Shown one piece after another: positions 34,032-49,167 of a DNA stretch of 64,000 bases (position 1 is the first letter of the stretch; every line of letters starts with the position of its first letter). The DNA is from Cepaea nemoralis (taxonomy: Eukaryota > Mollusca > Gastropoda > Stylommatophora > Helicidae): assembly GCA_014155875.1 (NCBI GenBank), contig JACEFZ010021371.1, positions 196,501 to 260,500 on the forward strand, in the 5' to 3' direction. Under the pieces are notes generated by a model. It made no database searches. It saw only the letters and a program-made list of their open reading frames with translations, and was not told where the DNA came from. Both the position numbers and the translations under genes were made by a program.

Positions 34032-34226
34032 CTACAATCGACTAAGAAGATCTGCCAAGTTATTATCCTTTCCAGGAATATGACAGATATCGAACTCATA
34101 ATCTTGCAAGAGTAGTGACATCCTTAAAGATCTGTAATGATAGTAGACTAGAGTTATAAATAGAATATTTCGTTTTAATAAATAATCAGAATGTTCTACC
34201 GAGAAAATATCTATAGCATTTATCAA
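34032..34226 (-). pseudogene. Gypsy-type 1, RNase H C-terminal remnant
   Basis: Ends LLLQDYEFDICHIPGKDNNL, then ADLLSRL. This matches the end of Gypsy-class RNase H, whose usual form is LLLQEYDFxIxHIPGKxNxxADALSR. The catalytic N-terminal part and the RT before it are not recognisable. Confidence 0.82.
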
Positions 34227-34697
34227 CGCTCTCTATTATTGATATAGTTCGCAACAAGTGTCTGAAACATAGAGACCCGGAAGTATTTACCAAGTTGAAT
34301 TGTAAAAGCATAATTGTGATAGTGTGAAAAATTCTGAAAAGTATATCAACGAAAATTGGAACAACTTATTTTGCAAGACCCTGAAGTGTCTGTATTCAAA
34401 TATGTGCTGATATAATTAATTAATACTTTCATTCATCCCATTCTTCCTTATTCTTTTTTTTTTAATTTTCATTCTTTCCTCTTTTATTACCTTTCTTTCT
34501 TTCTTTCTTTCAAACCTATAGTGTCTCTTTTCTGAATGTATGCCAATATATGTACACTTCAACTTTGTTGACTGGAACAATGTTATAGTTTTCACTCTTG
34601 TGTATACTGTGTAGCTCATACGCTGTAATGATGTATGTTTGGTAAATCTGTACCAGAAGTAAGCCAAGTACATAGAGTAAGCAAAGATAAGTGTGGT

Positions 34698-35333
34698 TTA
34701 TTTTCTGTAATGTTCTTTGAATTTACTTATCCATTTCGCAAAGTCTATTTTTGTTTTTACGCTGATGTTTACGACAGCTTTCTTGATTTGTGAATGAATG
34801 TTTGTGATGTATTTCTTGGTTTCTCTTAACCAGTTTGTCAGTTTCTTTCTGGTTTGTGTGTACATTTTATTGACTTGTGAGTGAATATCTGTAATGACGC
34901 AAGTAATATATTTCTTTGATTGTGAATACCTGTTTGTGATACACTTCTTGACTTCTGTGTCTATGTTTGTGATACACTTCTTGGCTTCTGTGTGCATGTT
35001 AGTGATATGCATTTTACTTCGTATGAACTCGTTTGTACTATGTTTCTTGACATGTGCGCACATCTTCGTACTGGCACAAATAACATATATCTTTGTTCGT
35101 GAGTAAATGTTCATAACGACACATTTAACCTGTGATATGGTTGATTTAACCAAGGTTATGATCTGTACAACAAATATGGTTACAACATCCCATTCCCACT
35201 GTTTAATGGGCTGTATCTGTTTGTTACCAGTGCGTGTAACTTTTGTTTTCTTTTTGCAATGTTTCAGAAAAATGTCGTTTAAAGACATATAATCTCGCCT
35301 GGTTGTTTGCTTTTGATTATCACTTATACTCAC
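34698..35333 (-). CDS. lysine-rich 211-aa ORF with 11-residue repeats in Gypsy-type 1
   Basis: The longest intact frame of this element, and I recognise no family. An internal stretch (about residues 105-190) is built of an 11-residue unit, HITNMHTEAKK, CITNIDTEVKK, CITNRYSQSKK and later YITNIHSQIKK, reflecting 33-bp direct repeats in the DNA (34920-35010). Polar and hydrophobic positions alternate as in an amphipathic helix. The N-terminal part has a hydrophobic stretch (DVVTIFVVQIITLVKS, about residues 49-64) that could be membrane-associated. It sits where reverse transcriptase would be expected, between the protease and RNase H remnants. It may be an accessory ORF or an accidental open frame from a minisatellite. 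Confidence 0.4.
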   Translation of the reverse strand: MSISDNQKQTTRRDYMSLNDIFLKHCKKKTKVTRTGNKQIQPIKQWEWDVVTIFVVQIITLVKSTISQVKCVVMNIYSRTKIYVICASTKMCAHVKKHSTNEFIRSKMHITNMHTEAKKCITNIDTEVKKCITNRYSQSKKYITCVITDIHSQVNKMYTQTRKKLTNWLRETKKYITNIHSQIKKAVVNISVKTKIDFAKWISKFKEHYRK

Positions 35334-35427
35334 AGAAATACTTTAATGAAGAATCTCCTTTTTTGTGTTGTATCGTGTTCGTCAACCGTTGATGTACCGT
35401 TTCATTGTGTATTTTCTTCTTCTTGCG

Positions 35428-35748
35428 TCATGTGAACTTGGGTTCTTGTGAATGATTCGACAGGTTTTGTTTGATGGTCACTTCTGGAACGTTATCTTTG
35501 ACATTAGAGATATTACCGATTATCAACCCAGCACACGGGTTTGGTAATACTGCTGCACATACTTTACCTTCATAGTATGGGCATTTTATCATGACCCATG
35601 CGGTCTTGTATGTTTCTATGGTACCCCCAAATGTTCTGCAATAAATGTTATCATTTGTGAAGTCTTCTTTGTTTATTAGTTTGTGATCGACTCCTACAAT
35701 AACTGAACTAGTGTCCCTAAAAAGGTCGTTAATATACCATTGACCCAT
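35428..35748 (-). pseudogene. Gypsy-type 1, aspartic protease-like remnant
   Basis: A 106-codon frame with FRDTSSVIVGVDHKL, resembling the Asp-Thr/Ser-Ser/Gly active-site loop. VCAAVLPNPCAGLIIGNI further on resembles the conserved hydrophobic-Gly strand near the end of retroelement proteases. About the length of a retropepsin domain. Assignment by motif only. Confidence 0.6.
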
Positions 35749-35951
35749 GCTTGTTGAGTAGGAAGAGTGTTTTCCTCGATGGACACCACTGTATTAGCTT
35801 CATATATTTGCAGTTGTTTAGTTTCTTTCTCTGCTGCTAATCTTTCTGCTCTCTCTTGTTGAGCCAGAAATTGCTTGTATTTCTGCAACAGTTCTAGACC
35901 TGTTAAGTTGGATGACTCCTCACCTATCTTGAAGTCTTGTCTTGTCGACAT
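35694..35951 (-). pseudogene. Gypsy-type 1, presumed gag N-terminus
   Basis: A frame beginning MSTRQDFKIGEESSNLTG with a coiled-coil-like stretch (QKYKQFLAQQERAERLAAEK). The position upstream of the protease piece suggests the gag start. The rest of gag is missing, because the protease-like sequence begins within 80 codons in an overlapping frame. Confidence 0.5.
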
Positions 35952-35999
35952 GTTGTCTTACCTGCGCTATAACTTATCTAGCTGAAATAAGATAGCAAA

Positions 36000-37574
36000 G
36001 TGCAAAAGAATCGACAAGATGCAATAATGTTGTTCAAAGATCAGATAGTATATATGTAGAAATACAAATGTTGAACGAAATGTCAACTTGAAACTCAACA
36101 ATAATGTAGAATCGAATAACAAAAGAAATTCAGCAATCTTAATGCAGTAGAAATGTTCTAACCGTTACACTGTGTAAACAACAGAAAATAGTATGAAAAA
36201 TATATTCAGTATATAGAATATAATAACACTAGACAGATAACAGTTACGAGAGAAAACAAGTGACGTGCAACGTAAACACATATTCATTCCCATAAAAGAC
36301 AATAATACTGACTAGCTAAACATAGGTAAACAACATATAACACTACTATAACACACTACTAGTACTGACAACACGCGAGACCGCCACAAATTAACTTCGT
36401 AACGAGCTGACGATTGTAAGTACGAAACGTCTTCTTAAGTTAGGTAACGTGTTTCTCTACCAAAAGAAGAGCCCTCCAACCACCCACTGTTAATTTAATG
36501 ACGAATTGGTCATCACTAAATAATTTGTATCTTACGTATGCACCCCATCAAATAACAATGAACATAACTATCAACAAACTATACTGGCCTTATGTCCTTA
36601 TGTCGGCGTGCTCCGTAGATAATGAAAGCATTGAAGTACGTATGGTATCTGATAATGATAGATACCGGTAGTGGTTTGATGTCCGTAGGTAGTAGTACGT
36701 GAGACTGATCAATGATGTCCGTGTATGTCTTGGTGTTAATTTCCAAAACTGGGACAGTGGCAGTGATGTACTGAATATATCTTCAGTATAAAAATGTGAC
36801 ATCCGTGGCAACGCGCCCGTTGTATCGGACGAATTCACACTAACAACGGCGGTGTCACTATTTTAAGGTGTAGACCTTCCACCGAACCTTGAGCTGCCCA
36901 GCCTGTATGTTGATGGAATGTACAATGATTCATCATGCTGCTCTTCTGTGTAAGTCGTTGTATGCGTACAGTCAAATAATGTCCAATCTTGTATGAGACG
37001 CCGTTCAGTTAATCGTATCGGTCGGGGCGTAGATTCCTTTTCATACAAACTCCGGTACACAAAATTCACGTAATCGTACTAATAACGTTCCTTTCCTTAT
37101 GAATGTTGATGCTGGAAGAAGTTGTCGGTGAAGGTCAAGTCTCTAATGTATTAGAGTATTACACCAGTATGCATACTATCCAAAACAACTGCTACTGTCC
37201 TTTCCATAACTGGCTGAGTGCGTTATTAGGTACAATGTACGTTTGTCTGACTTCCGTATGTTTGACAAAGATTACGTCATGGACAATGATCTGGTGAAGG
37301 ATACAGACTCTTCTATGTAATGCTGTACGCAAACTTTGTCGTCAATGGTGTCCACTTGATCGTACAATGATGGTGATTACGTTTAACTGTCCATCTTACC
37401 TTTTTCCTAGGTGGTTCGTGGTAGACATCGCGTATTTCTTGAGTACACGAATCCAGCCGATTTACACAGACATGTTTCTACTTCGGGGTGTGTTTTGCAG
37501 CACAGCGCTGCCGTTTTAGGTACGTGCGGAATGGTGCGTAATGGTGGCTATTGGTGCAAAGTTATTAATCTTCC
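36000..37574 (-). other. leader/gag region of Gypsy-type 1, not decoded
   Basis: Between the primer-binding site and the first recognisable frame. Short frames at 36863-37069 and 36590-36838 have no motif I know. No zinc knuckle found. Confidence 0.4.
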
Positions 37575-37590
37575 CGAATCCGAGCCTCCA
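37575..37590 (-). promoter_or_regulatory. primer-binding site of Gypsy-type 1
   Basis: Three bases inside the 5' LTR, the minus strand reads tggaggctcggattcg. This is complementary to the CCA end and T-arm of a tRNA (plus strand gaatccgagcctcca). I do not identify the tRNA. Confidence 0.75.
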
Positions 37591-37593
37591 TGT

Positions 37594-38258
37594 TGCCAAA
37601 CTGTAAGTCCGTCTTCATTCTGCTTTGCCATGTGTATGTAATCGAACTTACCAGCAGGGTATTCGGTTGCTATAAAGGAGTGACGAGTCAATGAACTAAC
37701 GGTGAACTTTGAAAGATGAAGCAACGTCTGAGTTTAGAAAGCGAACACTGCTTTAATCCGGCAGCTGACAAAGTTACAATAACATCTTCTACTGTGCTAT
37801 TCAGAAGGCCTGTTTTTGCCAGGACGGCATCTAAATATAAATGTACACTGAGATGAATTATTCGAACTTGTTCTAAGTTCGCCCTGTCGTTACTCTTCCA
37901 TACCTCTTCTTCTTTCGTTCATCCCGGCCGTCTTTGCTGTCACATTCATCCGATCCTGTCTAGGATCTGCCCGTCGTTCTTGGATCCATGGCGTTCCCAA
38001 TATATACTTCTAGCTGTTATGAACTTGATAGCCACTGTTAGCTTGCCAACCATTCGATAGCCACACCAATTTGTTCCAGAATTCCAAAGCACGACCTTTC
38101 GTCTTGATCACCCCACAACGTATGATTTTGTTGTCAAGATTGTGTTGGTGTGACGTTTCCCGTTGTCAACTTGTAACCCTTAGTTTTTGCTGCACTTTTG
38201 TCTTCTAGACTTCTTCACATCCTTTCTGTGGCGTAATCTGGGCACCTGCTCTGTGGCA
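37594..38258 (-). repeat. Gypsy-type 1, 5' LTR
   Basis: 665 bp, same ends as the partner LTR. Homology breaks sharply at tgccaaactg on the left and ctgtggca on the right, which defines the LTR limits. Confidence 0.93.
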
Positions 38259-38263
38259 ACCCG

Positions 38264-39113
<850 letters not shown>

Positions 39114-39149
39114 TAAGTCATGATTAATCATGGAAGCATGAGCCACAAT

Positions 39150-39425
39150 TCACATAATGAATTAACAGTACATATTATAGGATGACTTCAATGGAATGGA
39201 AAACTCAGACGCCACAACTCCGACGTCACCATATACATTAACAAACCATTAAATCTATGAAACAACACACGTCGTTTTCCAAGTATGGAAACACACAAAC
39301 TACACTCCATACGATGAATTAACATCACATATTATTTGATGAATTAAATAGAATGAAATGAAATCACACACAACAACTATAACGTCACGATGTACATGAT
39401 TGAACCATTAAATCCACGAAACACA
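39150..39425. repeat. diverged tandem duplication, unit about 157 bp
   Basis: Two units sharing gatgaattaaca, acatatta, acgtcac, accattaaat and acgaaacac blocks in the same order (about 39157-39274 and 39314-39425). Confidence 0.6.
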
Positions 39426-42699
<3,274 letters not shown>

Positions 42700-42700
<1 letters not shown>

Positions 42701-43046
42701 AGATTTTAGAGTTTTGACTAGAATTATCTTCCCTTAAGAAGAGTTCTCCTAGATTTCCTGTAGCCAAATTAAATTTACAGCCAAACTGAATATAAAATTC
42801 AGCCAGACTTGATTTATTGGCGTGTAAACAAACTTTACCCTACCTCTACTTCTAACTAAAAAAAAGAAATAATATTTTCTCTCTCTCTATAGTATTATGT
42901 ATATACATATACTAAACACCGGCGATCTTATCTAATATATGGATATATAGATAATAGTAAAAATATACATAAATATATAAGTGGGGTGTACTGAGTGCTA
43001 TCTCAATCTAATAAAAACGATGTGGGAGTTGGGCCACCTCGTCACA
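42700..43046 (-). repeat. presumed 3' LTR start of Gypsy-type 2
   Basis: The minus strand reads ggtgggcatt, then tgtgacgaggtggcccaact from 43046. This is a common Gypsy LTR beginning right after a purine-rich tract, analogous to element 1. No partner LTR is present, so its left limit is unknown and the stated end is arbitrary. Confidence 0.45.
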
Positions 43047-43318
43047 AATGCCCACCGTTAAAGAACAAATTGGAGAAACAACTTTTTCTCCAGCCCGAAC
43101 TCTCATATAGTTTTGCCAGCACTTACTCTGACGTTTATGGGTCATTTGGACAGGTCCCCTTCCTGCACAGTAGAACAATGTCTACTCAAAATTCTCTACT
43201 TCATTCCTAAGACATCTCCTGAGAGCTCTTCTCTCTTGATGCCGTTTCCATGGAAATCTTCGCTGGAAGCCTTGCTTTCGTTGGTCGAGGCGTCCTTCGT
43301 CTGTCACTGATAAAGGTC

Positions 43319-43972
43319 CTACGATTCCAACATCTCTCCTTCAACCCAACTGGTCTTGATCCATATACTTCCCTCGCGTCGTCCTTTCCCTTTAGACATC
43401 TCTAAGTTGGGATCATGTTCAGTCGCGTCATCTCCCTTGCATCTGTCGGGGTTGTCTTCCCATCTTGATTGTTCCCCCTTGGATCCATTATCAACCACAG
43501 CCAGAGTCATAATATGAATTGGTGGTTTCGTGTTGTTCTCAAAATTTCTTTTGAGTAAATTCACGTGGTATACTGAGTACCTGTTGCTGGACACCTTCTT
43601 TTTAATGATGAATGGTTCTTGCCAAGTAATTTCTAACTTATTATCTCCCTTGGTTAATAAGACTAGCACTTTATCTCCTACCTCTAGATACTGGTTTCTA
43701 ATAGGTTTATTATAGAAGGATGCCCGTTGCTTTCTGGCACGACGGAGAGTGGAATTAGCTAATTTCCATCCTGTGTGCAGTTTCTGTTTCAATTCCTCTA
43801 CACAATGTGAAGACTTGACGACACTCTCATCTGTTCCTTCATCAGTCCAGGTTCTCAAAAGAGCCTCAAGCGGTCCTTTAATTGGTCGTCCGAACAATAG
43901 TGTAGCAGGTGGAAGACCGGTGGCGACACGTGGTACTTCTCGATAGGCAAACATTGCGGCTGGTAAGTACAC
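43319..43972 (-). pseudogene. Gypsy-type 2, integrase C-terminal part
   Basis: A 217-codon frame: AAMFAYREVPRVATGLPPAT, LLFGRPIKGPLEALL, KQRASFYNKPIRNQYLEVGD, KVLVLL, then the GPY/F-like ITWQEPFIIKKKVSSNRYSV and VYHVNLLKRNF. The latter is the typical terminal module of Gypsy integrases. The last 60 residues are charged and unconserved. Ends near the polypurine-like ggtgggcatt before the LTR. Confidence 0.82.
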
Positions 43973-43993
43973 ATCCCAACTATCTGGTTTCTC

Positions 43994-44597
43994 CTAGACT
44001 AACTTGTTCACGATCGACTTGAGAGTCCCTGTATATTTGACCACTAGTTGCTTATTCTCTCTGAGACTAAAACCTGTGTTGACATGGTGCATTCTGAAGA
44101 TGTCAGAGATTTCTCCCCTTAACTTCTCGTTCAATGATGAACCACTATCACTTACAATAAGAATAGGGAATCTTACCCTTGTGAATATTTCTATGACAGC
44201 CTCTGCTACCCTAGTTGCATTGATGGCAGGCAGTACTGTAGCTTCAGCCCACATTATACCTGTATCTACTACAGTTAAAATATAAGCATTTTTCTTCTTA
44301 GAAGTGGGCAGTGGACAATAATGTCTACGGCCACTCGCTCAAAATGTGTGTTCAAAACTAACCCTTCCCGTATGGTAACAGGAGTAGACCATTGCTTGGG
44401 GAGCCGTGTTGACACTCCGGACAAGACTGGACGTATCTTCGTATGTCAGCAGTCATTCCCGGCCAAAAATAATGACAAGAAATACGCTGGGTAGTAACTC
44501 CTATAGTCATATGTCCATTGAAGGAAATGGTATGTCCCATATGCAATATCTTATTACGATATTGTTTCGGCAGAAGTTGCCCGTGTTCGGTACCCAT
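43994..44597 (-). pseudogene. Gypsy-type 2, integrase zinc domain and core
   Basis: 44597-44358 holds the H-H-C-C domain: HMGHTISFNGHMTIGVTTQR, then CHYFWPGM and CPECQHG. 44254-43994 holds the core around SDSGSSLNEKLRGEIS and TGFSLRENKQLV. An intact family member would read SDxGxxF at the second catalytic aspartate. At least one frameshift or stop separates the two frames. Confidence 0.82.
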
Positions 44598-44711
44598 AGT
44601 TCCTGCCCTATGTTACAACAACTTGTCCTTTAAATAAACATTTCCTGATACTGGAGGATTTCTACCTTTTGGCAGTTTGCCAAAACAAGATGCTAAAGTC
44701 GGACATTCATT

Positions 44712-45240
44712 TTATGAAGCCCTAATCTCCCGAGGTAGAGACTTGATTGAGAGTATTGGTTCATGTGACTGTGTAACCTGACTCCGGGTCTCCACTGCTG
44801 CCATTATCATGGGTGATGATGGTTCTCCTAAATATACGTACTTACAACCGAGCATGAAAGGATATATAGGATCATCAATCACTGCAGCTGAAATGATTCC
44901 AGTGACATACTTCGATGTCACATGTACTTTCACTATCTTAGCTGTTATAGTTTGAGAGCTCCTGGTAGCCCCTTTAACTACAACTGTTTGCTTTGTTAAC
45001 TGTGATGGTTTCACTAACTGTTTAGCTATTATTGCATCAAACTGGAGTCCACTGTCATAGAGACATAGTACTGGACTACCGTTAACCAGAATAGTTTCAA
45101 CTGTGGGTGGCCTAGTTACATTACTTGAACATATGTTCTGTTGGGTACTCGCCCCCGTAATCATACATGCAGCATATTGGGTAGGGGGATTATTCCTGCA
45201 TACGCTCGTGTGGTGATCATTATTTTTGCAAATCTTACAG
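44712..45240 (-). pseudogene. Gypsy-type 2, zinc knuckle and protease-like region
   Basis: Read on the minus strand through 45240-45195, CKICKNNDHHTSVC is an exact CX2CX4HX4C zinc knuckle. It leads in frame (PPTQYAACMITG) into the 150-codon frame 45164-44712. That frame has the retropepsin-like loop VLCLYDSGLQFDAIIA and the later strand VIDDPIYPFMLG. Order knuckle then protease is standard for Gypsy polyproteins. Confidence 0.75.
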
Positions 45241-45480
45241 TATGGTTTACCCCATCATCTATTGTTTGCTGGCGGTTTTGGTGCTATTTGTTTTTGGGAA
45301 CCAGGAATTTGGTGCGGACCCCAGTGTGCCCTCTGGTGTCTTTACCATAAGAGTTGTTCTGTTGAAAACCCTTATTATGTGTTACAGGAGTACTTTGGGC
45401 AGTAGAAGCATTACTCGATTTAGTGGTAGCTACTCCGCCATGGGCAGTTAAATATCGTTCGGCTAGTGAGATAACCTCCT

Positions 45481-45702
45481 CTAGCCGAGCGCCACCATTC
45501 TCGGCAATACATGTTTGTAGCTGTTTGGAAGAACATCTTTAAATTGTTCAACAAGTATTAGTTCCTCCAGCCCGTCATAAGTAGCATCAAAATCACTCAG
45601 TTCTACCCACTTGTTAAAATAAGCGTGTAACCGTGAGGCGAACTGAGGAAATGATTCTCCTTGTGACCGTTTGGCCGTACGTAACTTCAACCTGTAAGGC
45701 AC
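45481..45702 (-). pseudogene. Gypsy-type 2, gag capsid fragment
   Basis: Frame with KRSQGESFPQFASRLHAYFN, KWVELSD and ELILVEQFKDVLP. This is the helical capsid C-terminal domain pattern of Gypsy-like gag proteins (QFxxRLxxYFxKW followed by LILxEQF). The frame starts and ends abruptly. Confidence 0.72.
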
Positions 45703-45790
45703 TGGAAGTTAACCGATATCGCTTCAAGAGACCGTTTTTGAGTGTGACAAAGTCCTTCTCAAGATCTGGAGGGAGTTTTGCAAACATGCT

Positions 45791-46030
45791 GCCGGTCTTC
45801 CTGGCCTAGGCGTTAGCGACTTTCTTTGTAATCCCGTTTATCCACGTGAGCAAACGCAGCTGCGCGAGAATCGGTTGCGGTTCTCGTCGGGCCAGTTACT
45901 TACGGGATATGTGAGCCGGTCGCTCAGAAAGCGATGGCAAACTACTGAGCGTAATCTTGCCAAGAAATCAACAACAGCGTAAAATGCTGGTGTTGACAGC
46001 GATGTCCTGTAACAGGATATGCGAAAAAAC
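45791..46030 (+). mobile_element. SINE-B, full-length copy
   Basis: Head gccggtcttcctggcctagg, then cgttagcgactttctttgta with a box A-like tggcctaggcgttagcg. Middle gttacttacgggatatgtga. Shared body gccggtcgctcagaaagcga through gttgacagcgatgtcctg, ending ggatatgcg. It interrupts the gag of Gypsy-type 2. Confidence 0.85.
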
Positions 46031-46074
46031 AATCATAATGTTAGTGCTAGCCCAGTCAAGCGCTGAGTCCTGGT

Positions 46075-47020
46075 GTTCTCTGCAAGGGCTGAGTTGAGTT
46101 GAGTCAAAAACCACATCACAGCACTCGGGGCATTCTCATAAGCGCTCAGTCATCATCTTCAACTGCCAGCTAGAGTGTCCTGGAGAAAACTTCCAGCGAA
46201 TGCTCACAACCCGCTGCACATGAATTGTGAATACCGTTCAGCACGAAGCAGGCCAGTCTTCACCTTTGTCAGCATGCTCTGTGAATAAGTCACAATCACG
46301 ACATGCGTATACTGTTTGTTCTCCAACCATTGGAAAGCTGTAGTAACCATCTCCACCTCCATTCTTAGACTTGAGGTTGTGGTGTCATATGCCAAGATCT
46401 CCTTTAATTGGTCATCGGTTTTTGTTATGAATCCCAGACTCTTTTTTTTTGTGGTGGGAGGCGCTCTTAACACAGAGCCATCAGTATAGATAATCACATC
46501 GCCAGGGCGTGAGTAGTCCTGCATTAATTGCTGAATTTCTAATTCCATGACACCTGCTGAACTTACATTCCACTGCGTTACAATAACACACAAGTCTGAA
46601 TTTCTATTCAGCACTCTAACCCACTCCTTGCCTCTGTCAATCTTCTCAAGTGAGCACACTTCCCTGGTGGTATCTTCTTCCTGAGCCATCCATGATCTTC
46701 CTCTTAACAGCCTGTAGCTCCTGACTGCATCCAGGGAATCATGCAGGAGATGTTCCTTGTCCGCAGCCACCTTGAGATATGACCTTGCCTGCAACACCTT
46801 GAGTCTGTCTTCAATGGTCGGTAGCGCCAAGATATATCGCATACTCACTATTGGGGTGTTCCTTGTACATCCCAGATTCACCCCCATGGCTTCATTCTAT
46901 ATGAGCTCTAGTTTCACTAGTTGACTCTTTGAGACAGTGAGTATTCACAGTCCATACTCTACCACAGAAATGATCAAATTCTGAAAACGTGTGAATAGCA
47001 TTTTTGCTCCATGTTATTGA
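46075..47020 (-). mobile_element. I-like LINE 3' fragment with RNase H, internal deletion
   Basis: A 227-codon frame (46204-46887): LGCTRNTPIVSMRYILALPT (connection domain), VIIYTDGSVL (first RNase H aspartate), SLRMEVEMVTTAFQWLENK (glutamate) and VVIVTYSQSML. In the related copy at 22295 the corresponding aspartate is present as VIVTDSESML. Here it is tyrosine. The RNase H end is deleted, and the sequence resumes in the terminal gcttatgagaatgccccgag block with a TCAAC-type tail. Upstream traces (VVEYGL, KLELI) extend to about 47020. Confidence 0.82.
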
Positions 47021-47369
47021 TCCGGCATTTAATCAGATAAGGTTCAATGACATTTTCCTGATTAATTATTTTTGTTGTGAGTTTTGAAATGCACATTGTT
47101 ATTGACCTTTGAAATAAGTATTTGTTTTAATGTTTTATGCAGAGGGCATCCGTGACATCTAGCACTGTGACATCCCTGGCAGTTTGCATATTCCCTTTTT
47201 TTTTATTAAACTGTTTACAGCCCTTGTCCTCATTGATTGATTTACAAATGCTGTATTTGCTGAGAACATTAATATAATGTTCGATAGGAGTAAACCCGGA
47301 CTTGTATAGATCGCATATTGAAAACAATAGACTGCCATAAAAATGTATAATGAAGTTGGTCAATACTAG
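47021..47369. other. AT-rich spacer
   Basis: Nothing recognised. Confidence 0.45.
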
Positions 47370-48345
47370 CTAATCAAGAGTGAGACAGGGATGTGTAATG
47401 TCTCCAGAACTGTTTTCCCTAATATAGTGAAAGTGTGAGAAATATAAAATAAAAGATATTAGACATCACTGGAGGACACAAAATTAGCAATATAAGATAT
47501 GCAGATGATACAGTATTGTTTGCAGACGAATTGGATCTGCAGCATTTGGTGAATTATGTTATTGAATACAGTGAACAATTAGGGCTAGAGTTAAAATTTA
47601 AGAAAATAGACATGAGGGTCATCCCCAAGAAAAAATAAATACTAGAATGTAACATGGGGAAACATTCTTCAGCATTTGAATTGGTATAATCATCTTGGAA
47701 CTTTCAGAAATTCAAAACAGTGTTTTCCCGTAATGAATTTGAATAATAAAGACACGACGATATGTTGCACAGTGTATTGCCTGGCATATCTCGCTGCATC
47801 CGGTCAGGTGCAGGTTGTGTGTGCTGTATATTTCAGCTTGAATGATTCATTGTTTCGCTTTATTTTATGTTGACTGACTTCTGCAGTATGCACCTGGGGA
47901 GATGCAACGAAGTATACCAGGCAAAAAATTGTGCAGTCTATTGTTTGCGTCTTCAGTATTCAAATATTTTGGAACAGTCATAACATCTAAAGAAAGATGA
48001 CTTGTAAAGATTATAATAAGATGCACCGTTGCAAAATTAATCTTTTATTTTTAGATGGAAAACTTATGTGAGTATGTTCATCAATAAACAGCTGTCAGTT
48101 GTAGTGAAAAATTGTGTTGAAGTGCTACATAGAACCTACATTGTTGTAGTGAGCATATGACAATAAGCAGACACATTCAGACGTAACTATTGGCTGTGGA
48201 AATATGGTCTCCGGAGAAAATGCAAAGAATACCATGGACGGACAGAAAAATGAATGAACCACTCCTTCAAGAAACAAATCAAAACCGTAAATAGATTAAA
48301 GAAATTAGACGTAGACAGTTAAGATTGTTTTGGGTACGTTATGAT

Positions 48346-49040
48346 TGCCAAGTAGCAGCGCAGATGAAATGGCGCCATAACAAAACTAGGGAGAAATCGC
48401 GAACAACATCGTGTGAGAAACTAAGAGGCTGGCGTAAAAAGGAGAAGACGTCAGAGAAATTGTCAACAACAACAAACAGTCAGATCTGAGAGCTTGAACA
48501 AGAAGGCTGCACGTTTAGATTCTCTGGAACGTGAGAAGATATTTACTGGCAGGACAACGTTATCATGGCCAACACATATTGCAGAGGATAACGAGAATAT
48601 TCATGAACGATATATATCAGCCCGAGAATCATGGACCGATGTGAATATATCAGAAATATCAGAACGGGACTTAGAACGTCACGGCAAGGTGAAATCTATC
48701 CAGATTAGGAATGACAGAAGGACCGGGACATGGACGAGATAATCACAAGGGTCTAGCACATTCAACTTTATATTATCTACAGTTAATATTATAATTACCG
48801 TCCTGTGTGGCCATAACAGACACGGTAAATATAAATTGTCATTTAACGGTGATCTTGTTGAGGTGCGACAGCCTTGAACGTTGGGCTAATAAATTTTGCC
48901 TTCAACGACATGATTGCCGGCCTTCGAGTCTTTCATTGCCGTTTATTTTATTGCTTCAAGAATTTGCTGGATTTTGTGCCACCTTGGACCGTTTATTGTT
49001 GATCAGTTGTATTTGAATTATATCAAGACACATTCTAGCA
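48346..49040 (+). repeat. solo LTR inside the RTE-like LINE
   Basis: 695 bp starting tgccaagtag and ending cattctagca (TG...CA), with the 5-bp TSD atgat at 48341-48345 and 49041-49045. The LINE sequence on either side joins across it. A polyadenylation-like aataaa (48890 area) sits about 150 bp from the right end, suggesting plus orientation. Not similar by eye to the two Gypsy-type elements here. The 82-codon ORF inside has no domain. Confidence 0.8.
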
Positions 49041-49167
49041 ATGATAAGACATGAGCTAGACAGCTTTGTGACAACTTGTAAACTTGGGAAAGGAGAAAGA
49101 GGAAACCAAAGAGATAAATACCTGGATGGCTTGGCCAGTGGCATAATCGGGACAAGAACACGGATCT

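Larger units (their letters stand above)
32162..38258 (-). mobile_element. Gypsy-type LTR retrotransposon 1, both LTRs, defective
   Basis: A 6.1-kb element with two LTRs (32162-32832 and 37594-38258) and a 5-bp TSD, acccg at 32157-32161 and 38259-38263. Orientation is minus. Next to the right LTR is a primer-binding site (complement of cgaatccgagcctcca, 37575-37590). Next to the left LTR is a polypurine tract (complement of ttatgcccccctccttt, 32833-32849). Coding remnants include a protease-like piece (35428-35748) and the end of an RNase H (34032-34226). Reverse transcriptase and integrase motifs are not found, so it is non-autonomous. Confidence 0.92.
43046..45790 (-). mobile_element. Gypsy-type LTR retrotransposon 2, defective
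   Basis: Minus-strand remnant in the order gag (45481-45702), zinc knuckle (about 45195-45240), protease-like (44712-45164), integrase (43319-44597) and start of a presumed 3' LTR at 43046. Only about 115 bp separate the protease frame from the integrase, so RT and RNase H are deleted. The 5' side is cut by SINE-B at 45791. Confidence 0.85.

Noticed and set aside
48494..48742. 82-codon ORF as a host gene
   Set aside because: It lies entirely within the solo LTR defined by TG...CA ends and a 5-bp duplication, and has no recognisable domain.
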